A DNA stretch of 64,000 bases. Source: Kitasatospora kifunensis (GTDB lineage Bacteria; Actinomycetota; Actinomycetes; Streptomycetales; Streptomycetaceae). The notes under the pieces are model-generated. The model was not told the origin of the DNA. It saw only the letters and a program-made list of their open reading frames with translations, and did no database searches. The position numbers and the translations under genes were made by a program. Where the stretch lies: contig NZ_JACHJV010000001.1 in assembly GCF_014203855.1 (NCBI RefSeq), positions 5,642,001 through 5,706,000 of the forward strand, given 5' to 3'. Of this stretch, positions 32,424 through 41,490 are shown piece by piece. Numbering within the stretch: position 1 is the first letter of the stretch; each line of letters starts with the position of its first letter.

Positions 32424-33341
32424 GTGCCGCTGCTGCTCTTCCTCAACGAACGGTCCTGTGAATCCGGGGCGGACGCCGACGCCGTCGATGCCGCCATGTC
32501 GGAGTTCATCCGCGTGCTCAAACACGTGAAGCAGTGGCGGGAGATCGCGCTGGTGACGAGGAGCCCGCTCAAGCTCTCCGAACTCGCGCGAGGCTATTAC
32601 TACCAGCAGTGGGCGAACCGGAATCCCGACGGGCACCGCTACCTGCTGACGCTGCGTTCGCGGTCGCCGTTCCGGGTTGAACTGATCTCGGTGGTCGACG
32701 CCGATGATGTCGAGTACCAGCATGACGGGCTCAGCGTGGAGGGCATCGGCGCTGCACATCTGGTGGACGGGTTGGCCGTCAGTCTGCCGCTGGCACGCCA
32801 ATGGGCTCAGTCCTGGCTGACGGTGGACATCCGCCGCGTGGTCGAGACGGCTGAAGGTGAGCTGGTTCTGGAAGAGGTACGGGACCAGGTACGTCACTGC
32901 TCCTCACGAGGCGAGGCCGACCACCACGAGTCATGGGCCCGGGAGACCGGCCTCGGCGCGATCACCAGCGCCCGCCAGCTTTGGGCGCAGCGAGCCGAGC
33001 TCTTTCCGCATCTGCAGTTCCTGCCCCGAGTCGAGCGGGACCTTGCGCATCTGGACCTGAAGTGGCTGGTCCCGGTGCGCACGCTGCTGGCGAGGCTGGA
33101 GGCCTCGGTGGTGGCCTGGGATCCGGCGGCGGCACCGTTCCCGGCCTGGCAGGTCCCGCACATCACCCCCGAGGGCGAACAGCGCAAGCTGCACTGCCAG
33201 TTCGAGGATCTCGACCGGGTCACGCGGACCTTCGATCTCCACGGCCGGATGACACCAGGGAAGGGCCGCATGCACTTTCGGCTGGTGCCGGAGGAGAAGG
33301 CACTGCGTGTCGCTTATATCGGGCCGAAGCTGGGGGCCTGA
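32424..33341 (+). CDS. Third protein of the DUF262/ATPase module
   Basis: A 305-residue protein starting at GTG 32424 with AAAGGGGCGGG upstream, 36 bp after the ATPase gene. It begins LLLFLNERSCESGADADAVD and contains ARGYYYQQWANRNPDGHRYL and, at the end, FDLHGRMTPGKGRMHFRLV. No known catalytic motif is evident. The His/Arg-rich C-terminus and the position in the module suggest an effector or nucleic-acid-binding subunit, but this is speculative. Confidence 0.7.
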   Translation: MPLLLFLNERSCESGADADAVDAAMSEFIRVLKHVKQWREIALVTRSPLKLSELARGYYYQQWANRNPDGHRYLLTLRSRSPFRVELISVVDADDVEYQHDGLSVEGIGAAHLVDGLAVSLPLARQWAQSWLTVDIRRVVETAEGELVLEEVRDQVRHCSSRGEADHHESWARETGLGAITSARQLWAQRAELFPHLQFLPRVERDLAHLDLKWLVPVRTLLARLEASVVAWDPAAAPFPAWQVPHITPEGEQRKLHCQFEDLDRVTRTFDLHGRMTPGKGRMHFRLVPEEKALRVAYIGPKLGA

Positions 33342-33365
33342 GGTACGGGGCCGTCCCCCAGCGGG

Positions 33366-34571
33366 TCAGAGCAGGGCGGCGGAGGGCTTGACCATGCCGC
33401 GGGCGGTCTTGGCGTCCACGTACTCGCCGAGGGCGGTCATCACCCACTCGCCGGAGAGTTGGCGGACCAGCTTGCACATCACCACGCCGGTGTGGGGCTC
33501 GGCGTTGGTCAGGTCGAAGCGGACCAGCTCCTCGCCGGTGATGGAGTCGAGCAGCCGGCAGTAGGCGTCGCGGACGTCGGTGAAGCGTTGGCCGGAGAAG
33601 GAGTTGACCACGAAGACCAGGCCGCAGACCTCGGGCGGCAGGCCGTCGAGGTGGACGTCGATGGCCTCGTCGTCACCGGTGCCGCCGCCGGTGAGGTTGT
33701 CGCCGGTGTGCTGGATCGCGCCGTTGAAGACGTTCAGCTTCATGAACCAGACGGTCTCCAGGCGTTCGCGCTGGGCGTCGAAGGCGATGCAGGAGGCGTC
33801 CAGGTCGATGTTGCGGCCGCGCCTGGCGGGTTCCCAGCCCAACGCCATCCGGACCGAAGTCAGCAGCGGGTGCCCGTTCTTGACGAGCGAGACGGAGCCG
33901 CCCTTGGTCAGGCTCACCCGGCCCTTGTCGAGCGTGACGCGGGGCGTGGGAGTGGGCGGGGGCGCGTAGGCCGGCATCGGGGGGACATGGGAGGGGGAGA
34001 AGGAGGGCGGGATCTGCGAGTTCTGCGGTTGGTAGGCGGGCATGGGGGGCGTTGCAGCCGGGGTGGCTTCGTCGATCGAGACGCCGAAGTCGGCGGCGAT
34101 CCCGGCCAGTCCGTTGGCGTAGCCCTGGCCGACCGCGCGGATCTTCCACTCCGCGCCGCGGCGGTACACCTCGACCAGGACCAGGGCGGTCTCGCGGGCC
34201 AGCCGGGGCGGGGTGAAGGTGCTGAGCACCCGGCCTGTGTCCGCGTCCAGGACGGTGACCGTCGGTTCGATGCCCGCGAAGGTGGCGCCCTGATCGTCCA
34301 GGCTGGCCGTGATCACGACGGTGGCGACGTCGGAGGGGACCGCCCAGGTGTCCACGGTGATCGCATCCGGCAGCGAGCCGCTGGCCGGGTTGTGGGTGAC
34401 ACCGGGGCCGCGCGGCGCGTTGTAGAAGACCAGGTCGGCGTCCGAGCGGACCTTGCCGCTCTTGGTGACCAGCAGGCCCGAGACGTCCAGTCGCTGACGG
34501 GCAGTCACCTCGATGCGCACCCGGACGGCGGACAGCGGCGCGTTGGCGCCTTGGGTCAGGGCCGTGGCCAC
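33366..34571 (-). CDS. TerD-family protein with two TerD domains
   Basis: A 401-residue protein with two TerD/TerA modules. The first is at about 1-190 (VTKSGKVRSDADLVFYNAP, then RGPGVTHNP). A Pro-rich linker (190-230) follows. The second is at about 230-400 (GHPLLTSVRMALGWEPARRG, then RNIDLDASCI and DDEAIDVHLDGLP). Asp clusters typical of the Ca2+-binding TerD sites are present. GTG 34571 follows GAGGAGG. TerD proteins function in stress responses; this is an isolated gene, not a full ter operon. Confidence 0.9.
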   Translation of the reverse strand: MATALTQGANAPLSAVRVRIEVTARQRLDVSGLLVTKSGKVRSDADLVFYNAPRGPGVTHNPASGSLPDAITVDTWAVPSDVATVVITASLDDQGATFAGIEPTVTVLDADTGRVLSTFTPPRLARETALVLVEVYRRGAEWKIRAVGQGYANGLAGIAADFGVSIDEATPAATPPMPAYQPQNSQIPPSFSPSHVPPMPAYAPPPTPTPRVTLDKGRVSLTKGGSVSLVKNGHPLLTSVRMALGWEPARRGRNIDLDASCIAFDAQRERLETVWFMKLNVFNGAIQHTGDNLTGGGTGDDEAIDVHLDGLPPEVCGLVFVVNSFSGQRFTDVRDAYCRLLDSITGEELVRFDLTNAEPHTGVVMCKLVRQLSGEWVMTALGEYVDAKTARGMVKPSAALL

Positions 34572-34748
34572 GTGATCCTCCTCGGTGGGCGGGCACGACG
34601 GGACGGACGTGATGTCCCGATGACCGGCGCGAGGGGTGCCGCGAGCGCGCTCGATGCGCCCCTGTGCGCCGGTACGGAGCAAGCCTAACCATGGGGAGGT
34701 TCGGGCGGGGGAGTGGCCGGGGGCAGCGACTGGAGTCAGTGGCTGGGC

Positions 34749-36218
34749 TCAGTGGCCGGGGGAGGAGCCGACGAGGGTGTCGGAGAGGGCGGGGCTGGGG
34801 GCGAAGGTGCCGAGGGCGGCCACCGCGTGCGGGTGGCGCAGGGCGAAGCCGGAGGCGGTCCAGCCACCGGCGACCACGCGGTGGTCCGTGGTGGCGGCGC
34901 GGGTGTCCTGGACGGTGAAGGTGTAGGTGCCGGGGGCGATGTCCTCGCCGGGCGGCGGGGCGAAGCGGTAGATCACGGCTGCGCCGCGCTGAAGCCGCGT
35001 CACCCGGGCACCGGGGAGGCTGCTCCAGGCCAGCGCGTCCGCGTCCGCGTCGGCACGGTCCAGGCGCAGCTCGACCTCGGCGGCGGCGAGCGTCTCGGTG
35101 ACGGTGAGGGTCACGGTGTGGCTGCGGCCGAGGCCGAGGCGCGCCAGGGTGTCGGTGCTGCCCTGGCCGGTGAGGGGCTGCTGCGCGGCTGCGGTGGCTT
35201 CGGCTCCTGCGGTGGCTTCGGCGGGGGTGCTGGCCGTGGGGTCGGGGGCGGGGCGGGGCGCCGGGATCAGCGGGCGCAGCGGGGAGGTCGGCGTCAGCGG
35301 CGCGGGAGGCGTGCGCGCGGGCGGCACGGTGATCGGGGGGAGCGGCTGGTCGGACGCGTTGCTGGTGGGGCTGGTAGCGCCGATGGTGCCGGTGGCGTTC
35401 GGGCGCAGGTTCGGGCGGGTGCCCTGGGGCGGGGCGGCGGGCGGTGTCCAACTGGCCGACGGCTGGGGCGATTGAGGTGCCTGGGGCGCCTGTGCCGGGC
35501 CGGCGGTGGCGGTGGCGTCCGGGCTGACGGGAGCGTTCAAGGGGCTGCTGCCCGCCGTGGAGGGCGCGGGCGGCGGTGTGTACGCCGGGGCGATCGGGGC
35601 ACCCGCGACGAGCCCGGGGTTGGCCGGTGCGGGGTTGGCCGGGCGGGGAGTGGCGGCGACGCCGGTCAGCGGCACGGCGGTGGTCGGGCCGGCCGACGGG
35701 CCGGTGCCGGTACCGGTACCGGTCGGGTTGCTGGTGGTCGAGCCGGTACCGGTGCGGTTCGTCCTGGCCGGGTTGGGAGTGGACGAGCTCGGAGCCGTCG
35801 AGTTGGGAGCGGCTGCGTTCGGAGTGGACGAGCCAGTAGCGGACGAGCCCGTGGCCGTCGAGCCCGAAGCCGTCGAGTTCGGAGCGGTTGTGCTCGGGCC
35901 GGTGCCGGCCTGGCCCGTGCCGCTGCCGCCCGCCAAGGGCGCGACCTTCGGCTCGGGGGTGCCGCTGCCGGTCGGGGTGGCGCCGACCGTGGACATCCGC
36001 ACGCCGTAGCCGACCCGCTGCTGGGCACTGACCAGCCAGGTGGTGGCGATGCTGATGCCGACCACGGTGGACATCGCCATCGCGGCGCCGGAAACCCTGA
36101 TCGCGGGCAGCCTGAACTGTCCGCCCAGCGGCCTGGGTCGGCTGTGCCGACCGTGTGGCAGCGGCGGTCGCTCATCGGTGCGCCGCGCCGCCGCGGGGGT
36201 GCCTTCCCGGTGCGTCAC
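34749..36218 (-). CDS. Membrane-anchored Pro/Thr/Ala-rich protein
   Basis: A 489-residue protein: a basic cytoplasmic N-terminus, one membrane segment (about residues 45-65, MAMSTVVGISIATTWLVSA), a low-complexity Pro/Thr/Ala/Ser linker (75-350) with Thr-Gly and Ala-Thr-Gly-Ser repeats, and a compact C-terminal beta domain (SHTVTLTVTETLAAAEVELR, PGTYTFTVQDTRAATTDHRV). The linker is suited to cross the cell wall. GTG 36218 has GGAGAGGAG upstream. Function unknown; the terminal domain resembles surface or wall-binding modules. Confidence 0.75.
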   Translation of the reverse strand: MTHREGTPAAARRTDERPPLPHGRHSRPRPLGGQFRLPAIRVSGAAMAMSTVVGISIATTWLVSAQQRVGYGVRMSTVGATPTGSGTPEPKVAPLAGGSGTGQAGTGPSTTAPNSTASGSTATGSSATGSSTPNAAAPNSTAPSSSTPNPARTNRTGTGSTTSNPTGTGTGTGPSAGPTTAVPLTGVAATPRPANPAPANPGLVAGAPIAPAYTPPPAPSTAGSSPLNAPVSPDATATAGPAQAPQAPQSPQPSASWTPPAAPPQGTRPNLRPNATGTIGATSPTSNASDQPLPPITVPPARTPPAPLTPTSPLRPLIPAPRPAPDPTASTPAEATAGAEATAAAQQPLTGQGSTDTLARLGLGRSHTVTLTVTETLAAAEVELRLDRADADADALAWSSLPGARVTRLQRGAAVIYRFAPPPGEDIAPGTYTFTVQDTRAATTDHRVVAGGWTASGFALRHPHAVAALGTFAPSPALSDTLVGSSPGH

Positions 36219-36729
36219 CGGACTCCTCTCCTCCCCAGCCGACCTCCCCGGCCGGCTGCCGCTGCCCCGCTCCAGTTCCATCCGATTCGGTTCTGTTTCG
36301 GTCCTGTTCGGTCCTGCTGAACCAACCGGCCCTGGCAGTCCGTATGAACTGTCAGTGAACTCGACCGCCGCTGGTGGCTGTCACCCCCGTGGAGCCACCC
36401 GGATCGGCAGAGTGACGAGAGTACCAGCGCGGCGGCGGTGAGTGACCGGCCCAGTCCCACCGGTTCGGGTACCCGGTGCCGGGCGTCCGATAACGGGGCG
36501 GCTACGTGCAGCGAAGCGCCGTGCACAGGAAGTTGACGTACCGTCCGGGCGCCGGGGTCACGGTAGTTGCGCCGGATGGGGTGTTGTCGGCGGCTCGCTC
36601 GGAGCTCGGCCCCGGCGGGGCGCGGAGCCGGCCCGATCGGCCGCACGTTGCAACCCCCTGCAACCTTTGCGGCCCGCGACGGCCGCGGAGCAGGCTGGGC
36701 CGGTCCCGCCTCGCCCCGGAGAAACAGCC
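36219..36729. other. 511-bp divergent intergenic region
   Basis: Between the wall-spanning protein (-) and the SsgA-like gene (+). It contains tandem TTCGGTCCTG-like decamers at about 36293-36322 and a GTTGCAACCCCCTGCAACC repeat at about 36647-36666, possible regulator sites for the two genes. I see no further gene. Confidence 0.45.
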
Positions 36730-37242
36730 ATGCCGCGCGATCCACTGTCCGCCAGCAGCGGAGCCCCGTACCCCGTCACCTATCCCGCCACCCAAGCGGC
36801 CCGGCCGCAGCTGCCGGTCCGTCCGGCGATGCCGGTCGAGGAGATCCTGACCCTGCGCATCGCCCTGGGCCGGGACAAGGTGGGCACCGTGCCCACCCGC
36901 CTGCGCTACGAGCCCACGCGTCCCTACGAGGTGCTGGTCACCTTCCACTTGGGCCGCCCCGACGAGGTCGACTGGGTCTTCTCCCGCGAGCTGCTGCGCG
37001 ACGGCCTGACCGGCCTGACCGGCCAGGGTGACGTGCGACTGTGGCCGGCGCACTGCCCCTGCCACGGTGCGACCCTGCACCTGGCGCTGGAATCCCCCTA
37101 CGGCAGCGCGCTGTTGGAGGCGTCCGCGCCGCGGGTGCGGGACTGGCTGGAGCAGACGTACGCCGAGGTGCCCGAGGGCGCCGAGCCGGACTGCGCGCCG
37201 ACGGACGAGCAGTTGACGGCGTTCCTGTTCGGGGACTGCTGA
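36730..37242 (+). CDS. SsgA-like sporulation/cell-division regulator (SALP)
   Basis: A 170-residue protein with the SALP core: LTLRIALGRDKVGTVPTRLR, then YEPTRPYEVLVTFHLG, and VDWVFSRELLRDGL (about residues 38-95), followed by VRLWPAHCPCHGATLHLALE. The N-terminal extension of about 35 residues and the Cys-Pro-Cys are not standard. SALPs steer septum and spore-wall machinery in sporulating actinomycetes, which supports the taxonomic assignment. ATG 36730 has CGGAG upstream. Confidence 0.9.
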   Translation: MPRDPLSASSGAPYPVTYPATQAARPQLPVRPAMPVEEILTLRIALGRDKVGTVPTRLRYEPTRPYEVLVTFHLGRPDEVDWVFSRELLRDGLTGLTGQGDVRLWPAHCPCHGATLHLALESPYGSALLEASAPRVRDWLEQTYAEVPEGAEPDCAPTDEQLTAFLFGDC

Positions 37243-37341
37243 GGGCTGGCAGCGCTGAGGGCTGACCAGGCCGGTGGGTTGACCAGGCCGAGAGCCAGCC
37301 AGGCTGGGAGCCAGCCAGGATGAGAGCCGACCAGACTGGGA
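37238..37341. repeat. Degenerate 16-17-bp tandem repeat after the SsgA-like stop
   Basis: Starting at the stop codon, about six imperfect units share cores such as GCTGACCAGGCC, TTGACCAGGCC, AGCCAGCCAGG and AGCCGACCAGACT. Several carry TGA in the same register as the gene's own stop. Confidence 0.65.
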
Positions 37342-37352
37342 CAGAAGCCGGG

Positions 37353-38852
37353 TCAGGCGTGGGGCTTGAGCGCGCCGGCCGGCTGTCTGGGGCTCGGCAC
37401 CTGACTGCCCGGCAACTGGCCGCCCGACCGCTCGTGGGCGAACGGGGTGCCGGTGCCGTCCGGGCCGACCGGGTTGGCGATCCGGCAACCGGGCAGCAGC
37501 GCCGAACCGCTGTCCTGTCGCGCTCGCAGCCGGCGGATACCGGGGGCCGAGGAGGCGGGCAGCAACTGGTACGAGTCGGCCGGGCAGACCACCTCCACCT
37601 GCACCGACTCCGCGAACCGGTAGGGCCGGTGCTCCAGCAGGCCGCCCAGGTAGCGGCGCAGCCGGGAGAGTTCGGCCCGCACGGTGACCGCACGGGACGG
37701 GTCGCCGAACAGTCCTTCGGCCAGTTGGGCCGCCGTGCGCCCGCTCTGATGGGTCGCCAGCAGCAGGAGCAGCTCCGCGTGCCGGGGGCTGAGCGCGTGC
37801 GACCAGCTGCCGACGCCGCCGCGCACCGAGACCTCCGGGCGGTCGGCGTTGCTCAGGTCGAGGACCAGTCGGGCCCCCACCGCCTGTTCGGAGACCGCCT
37901 GGAGCGAGCTGGTGAGCGGCCGGACCAGCCAGCCGTCCGCCAGCGGCTCGACCGCGCACTCGCCGAGCGAGGGCAGCCAGTGGATCGTGGCCGAGCCCCA
38001 GCCGTCGGCCGGCAGCCGCAGCCGGCTGATCGGCGGCAGGCCGGCGGTGGCCGCCGTCCAGCCGTCCCGATCGACCACCAGGGCCGGTCCCGAGGCTTGG
38101 GCCAGCACCGGCGCCGCCACCGTGCGCAGTCGGTGCAGCGACTCCAACTGGGCGGCGCGCAGCTCCGTCTCGGCCAGCCGGGCGGCGGTGACCGCGAGCG
38201 CCAGCAGCTGCGGGTGGACGCTGCGGGCCGGTCCGCTGAGGTCGACCACGCCCGCGACCCGTCCCGTGCGCGGGTCGCGGACCGGGGCGCCGACGCAGGT
38301 CCAGGCGTGCTGGTTGCGTACGTAGTGCTCGGTGGAGTGCACCCGCAGCGGGCGCCCGGTGCGTGCCACCGTGCCGATCCCGTTGGTGCCGACCGCCTCC
38401 TCGTCCCAGTGGCCGCCGGTCATGAAGCCGATCTGGTCACCGCTGCGGCGCAGTTGACGCGGTCCTTCGTGCCAGAGCACGGTGCCCTGGGCGTCGGCGA
38501 TGGCGAGGATCAGCGGCAGGTCGGCGGCCGGGTCGAGCAGCGTGCTGCGCAGCGTCGGCATCACGGCGTCCAGGCCGCTGGCCCGGCGGCGGTGCTCGAT
38601 CTCGGCGGTGCTCAGGTGCTCGGGGTCGCGGCCGCGCTCCGGGTCCAGGCCCAGGCGGCGCAGTCGTTCCCAGGAGTCGCCGATCTCGGGGCGCGGCGCC
38701 TGGCGGGGGATCTCGCCGAGCACCGCCTGTTCGTGGGTCCTGGCCTGTTCGGCCGGGCTGCGCAGGGAGACCTCGTCGGTTCGGCCCAGGTGTGTGGTGT
38801 CCCGGTGCGTGGTGTCCCTGCGTGCGGTGTCCCGGTGTGCCGCGTCCCGCAT
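37353..38852 (-). CDS. GAF-domain transcriptional regulator (AcoR-like, C-terminal HTH)
   Basis: A 499-residue protein. A short His-Arg-Asp-Thr repeat opens it. A sensory region at about 60-260 contains HWDEEAVGTNGIGTVARTGR and VRNQHAWTCVGAPVRDPRTG, then RVAGVVDLSG, the pattern of GAF domains in acetoin-type regulators. A C-terminal winged helix follows (LSPRHAELLLLLATHQSGRT, then VTVRAELSRLRRYLGGLL). The sigma-54 AAA domain of true AcoR is missing, as usual in actinomycetes. Target unknown. Confidence 0.85.
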   Translation of the reverse strand: MRDAAHRDTARRDTTHRDTTHLGRTDEVSLRSPAEQARTHEQAVLGEIPRQAPRPEIGDSWERLRRLGLDPERGRDPEHLSTAEIEHRRRASGLDAVMPTLRSTLLDPAADLPLILAIADAQGTVLWHEGPRQLRRSGDQIGFMTGGHWDEEAVGTNGIGTVARTGRPLRVHSTEHYVRNQHAWTCVGAPVRDPRTGRVAGVVDLSGPARSVHPQLLALAVTAARLAETELRAAQLESLHRLRTVAAPVLAQASGPALVVDRDGWTAATAGLPPISRLRLPADGWGSATIHWLPSLGECAVEPLADGWLVRPLTSSLQAVSEQAVGARLVLDLSNADRPEVSVRGGVGSWSHALSPRHAELLLLLATHQSGRTAAQLAEGLFGDPSRAVTVRAELSRLRRYLGGLLEHRPYRFAESVQVEVVCPADSYQLLPASSAPGIRRLRARQDSGSALLPGCRIANPVGPDGTGTPFAHERSGGQLPGSQVPSPRQPAGALKPHA

Positions 38853-39077
38853 GGTGGCTCCCCTCGCCGCGTGTCCGGTCCCGCTCGGCCGGGGCAGGGC
38901 CGGGCAGCCCTGTCGCCCACAGCGTACGGGTGCTGGGAGCCGGTCGGTCGAGCGATCCTCGCATGAGGGAGGCGGGTTGACGCCCCCTCGGGCGGAGCTG
39001 GGTGCGAGTGGGGTGGCGCGGGGGAAGCGGATGGGGTGGCGCGGGGGAGCGGGCGACCAGGCGCGGTTGCGGCGCGG

Positions 39078-40250
39078 TTAGCGCGATCCGGTGACGGGCG
39101 CGGTGCGGGTGATGGCGCTCGGGACGGTGGTCGGTGTGCCGGCGGGTGTGCTGGTCGGCGCGCTGGTTGACATCGTGTTCGAGGCGGTGCCCGAGGCGGT
39201 GCCCGAAGCCTGCTCGTCCTGCTGCTGGGCGCGCTCGACCGTGCGGTGCAGGTCGCTGGTGGCCGTCATGGTGGCGGCCGTGCTGACGGCCAGGCAGCAG
39301 GTGAGGAGCAGGCCGGCGGCCGGCAGGCGGCGGGTGCCGGTGCGTGCGCGTCGCCGCGGGCGCGCGGGAGCGGGCGGGGCGAGCAGGGCGGCGACCCGGC
39401 GGGGGACCGGTCCCGCGGCGGCGGCCGGGGCCAGCAGGGGGCGCGCCGGGCGCGGGCTGCGAGCGGCGGCCAGTGCGGCCCGGCCGACCGCGCGGGCGGT
39501 CACGGCGCGGTCGCCGACCGCGGCGGCGGCGGACTCGTCGGCCCAGCGCTCAAGGTGGAAGCCGAGCGGCGCGCGCAGTTGACCAAGCGCCGGGTGGAGC
39601 ACGGCGGCGTACTCGGCGGCGGCCAGCAGCAGGTGGTGGCGGCCGCGCAGGTGCGCCCGTTCGTGGGCGAGGAGCGCGGCCCGCTCGGGGGCGGTCAGCG
39701 CCCGCAGCATGCCGGTGGTGACCACGATCCGTCCCGGCTGGCCGAGCCGACCTGGCAGCGCGTAGGCGTCGGCGCGGTCGTCGGTGAGGACGGTGAGGGG
39801 GTGGTGTGCGGTGGGGCTGAGCAGCGCGCGCAGGGTGCTGAGGGTCAGCGGCGCGGCGGTCTCGGCCGTGTCCGGGTGGCCGCCGAGGGCGGTGCGGGCC
39901 CGGCGCAGGTCGGTGTACTGGCGGTGCGCGGTGCGCAGGGTCAGCCCGCCGGCGACCAGCAGGGCGACGGCGGCCGGCGCGGCGAGGAAGAGGGCGGCCG
40001 GCGAGGCGTGGTCGAGCCAGGGCAGCGAGAGGTGGCCGAGGGCCGCGACCGGCGGCAGCCGCAGCAGCCCCACGAGCGCGAGCAGGCCGAGCGAGGTGGC
40101 GCTGGCGGTGGCCAGCACGGCCCCGGCGGTGCTCAGCACCCAGGCGGCGGCGCGCGGTGGCAGTGCCTCGGCCAGGCGGCGGGCGGCCGGGGCGGCGAGG
40201 AAGGGGACGAGGAAGGGGAGCAGGAACGGGAGCCAGATCGCGAAGATCAT
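39078..40250 (-). CDS. M56-family membrane metallopeptidase (BlaR1/MecR1-like)
   Basis: A 390-residue protein with N-terminal membrane helices, LTAPERAALLAHERAHLRGR carrying the zinc motif HExxH variant H-E-R-A-H, a Glu-containing FHLERWADESAAAAVGDRAV segment, and a C-terminal membrane helix near 320 with a low-complexity Thr/Ser tail. It lacks the penicillin-binding sensor domain of BlaR1. The start overlaps the BlaI gene (ATGA), so it is the partner protease, probably cleaving BlaI on a signal. Confidence 0.9.
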   Translation of the reverse strand: MIFAIWLPFLLPFLVPFLAAPAARRLAEALPPRAAAWVLSTAGAVLATASATSLGLLALVGLLRLPPVAALGHLSLPWLDHASPAALFLAAPAAVALLVAGGLTLRTAHRQYTDLRRARTALGGHPDTAETAAPLTLSTLRALLSPTAHHPLTVLTDDRADAYALPGRLGQPGRIVVTTGMLRALTAPERAALLAHERAHLRGRHHLLLAAAEYAAVLHPALGQLRAPLGFHLERWADESAAAAVGDRAVTARAVGRAALAAARSPRPARPLLAPAAAAGPVPRRVAALLAPPAPARPRRRARTGTRRLPAAGLLLTCCLAVSTAATMTATSDLHRTVERAQQQDEQASGTASGTASNTMSTSAPTSTPAGTPTTVPSAITRTAPVTGSR

Positions 40251-40723
40251 CGGACACCGCCCACGCTCTGCCCACCGCCGTCGGAACCGTCGCGGAAGGG
40301 TGCGGAACCGTCCTGGAAGGGTGCGGCGCTGTCGGAGCCGTCCCCGAGGAGTTCACGCAGCAGCCGCTCGTCGTCCGCCGAGAGGTCGGAGACGAAGCGC
40401 GCCAGCACCGTGGAGCGGTCCTGCTCGCGGTCCAGCTCGGTGCGCATCCGGCGGGCGGCCAGGCCCGCCGGGTCCTGGACGGTGGGCGTGTACGCGTAGG
40501 CGCGGCCGGCCCTGGTGCGTTCGACGGTGCCCTTCTCGTGCAGCCGGGCCAGGATCGTGGCGATCGTGGTGCGGGCAAGTTCGTCGCCGAGGGCCAGCTG
40601 CACATCGTGCGGGGTGAGCGGCTGGTCGGCAGCCCAGAGCGCGGCGAGTACCTGGGCTTCGAGCTCCCCGGACGGGCGGCGGGCGGCGGGCACTTCGGGC
40701 ATATCGACGTGACCTCCAGTCAT
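40247..40723 (-). CDS. BlaI/MecI/CopY-family repressor
   Basis: A 158-residue winged-helix repressor: LEAQVLAALWAADQPLTPHD, then LARTTIATILARLHEKGTVE, then the dimerisation helices with LARFVSDLSADDERLLRELL. The C-terminal 25 residues contain a duplicated SAPF(Q/R)DGS unit not found in typical BlaI. ATG 40723 lies 2 bp from a pair of GTCTACA-type operators, so it represses its own operon. Confidence 0.92.
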   Translation of the reverse strand: MTGGHVDMPEVPAARRPSGELEAQVLAALWAADQPLTPHDVQLALGDELARTTIATILARLHEKGTVERTRAGRAYAYTPTVQDPAGLAARRMRTELDREQDRSTVLARFVSDLSADDERLLRELLGDGSDSAAPFQDGSAPFRDGSDGGGQSVGGVR

Positions 40724-40724
40724 C

Positions 40725-40761
40725 GTCTACAGTCGTGTAGACCGTCTACGTCACTGTAGAC
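40725..40761. promoter_or_regulatory. Two tandem BlaI-type operators
   Basis: GTCTACAGTCGTGTAGAC (40725-40742) is a perfect dyad, and GTCTACGTCACTGTAGAC (40744-40761) is a second copy with one mismatch. The family consensus is TACA/TGTA-based. They lie between blaI (-) and the DedA gene (+), 36 bp from the latter, so both directions may be repressed. Confidence 0.85.
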
Positions 40762-40797
40762 GGTCGGGGCGCGTTCCGCAGGACCGCCTCGACCAGT

Positions 40798-41490
40798 ATG
40801 AGAGGTCCGCCGAACGTGCTTTCTGCCTCCACCCTGCAAGCGGTGAATGTGCTCGACGCCTCATCGCTGCTCGCCGCCTTCGGAGCGCTCGGCATCGCCG
40901 TGGTGCTCTTCGCGGAGACCGGCCTGCTGGTCGGGTTCTTCCTGCCCGGCGACTCGCTGCTCTTCACCGCCGGACTGCTCTGCGTCTCCGGTACGCACAG
41001 CGGGCCGCACCTGGTGCTCTGGCAGGTGGTCCTGGCCGCGCTGGCCGGTGCGCTGGCCGGTGCGCAGGTCGGCTACCTGATCGGCCGTCGCGGCGGTCGC
41101 GCCCTGCTGGCCCGCTCCAAGGCCAAGGCGCTGCACAAGGGCGTGGTGCGGGCCGAGGAGCTGCTGGCCAAGTACGGCTACGGCAAGGCGATCGTGCTGG
41201 CCCGGTTCATCCCGGTGGTGCGCACCGTGCTCAACCCGCTGGCGGGCGTGCTGGAGGTGCCGGCGCGGACCTTCACGCTCTGGCAGGTGCTCGGCGGCAC
41301 GGTCTGGAGCGTCGGCGTGGTGCTGGCCGGATACGGCCTCGGCTCCTCGGTGCCCAATATCGACCAGTACCTGCTCCCCATCATCGGTCTGGTAGTAGTT
41401 GTCTCTGTGATCCCGATTGCACTCGAATTGCTCCGTGCCCGCCGTGAGGCCCGCCACCCCGCCGGCCGCCGCGACGGGGGTGACGCGTGA
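40798..41490 (+). CDS. DedA-family membrane protein
   Basis: A 230-residue DedA/SNARE-associated protein. VVLFAETGLLVGFFLPGDSL (E-T-G-L and F-L-P-G-D-S), LAGAQVGYLIGRRGG and KYGYGKAIVLARFIPVVRTV followed by LNPLAG are family signatures. Members act as lipid carrier (undecaprenyl phosphate) flippases. ATG 40798 or GTG 40816 could start it. It is coupled to a PAP2 phosphatase, and a shared role in undecaprenyl phosphate recycling is plausible. Confidence 0.9.
   Translation: MRGPPNVLSASTLQAVNVLDASSLLAAFGALGIAVVLFAETGLLVGFFLPGDSLLFTAGLLCVSGTHSGPHLVLWQVVLAALAGALAGAQVGYLIGRRGGRALLARSKAKALHKGVVRAEELLAKYGYGKAIVLARFIPVVRTVLNPLAGVLEVPARTFTLWQVLGGTVWSVGVVLAGYGLGSSVPNIDQYLLPIIGLVVVVSVIPIALELLRARREARHPAGRRDGGDA

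Noticed and set aside
33366..36218. Tellurite resistance (ter) operon
   Set aside because: Only one double TerD-domain gene is present; no TerB, TerC or TerZ-like neighbours are seen.
39078..40723. Beta-lactamase resistance operon
   Set aside because: BlaI and an M56 protease are present, but no beta-lactamase or PBP gene is adjacent and the protease lacks a beta-lactam-binding domain.
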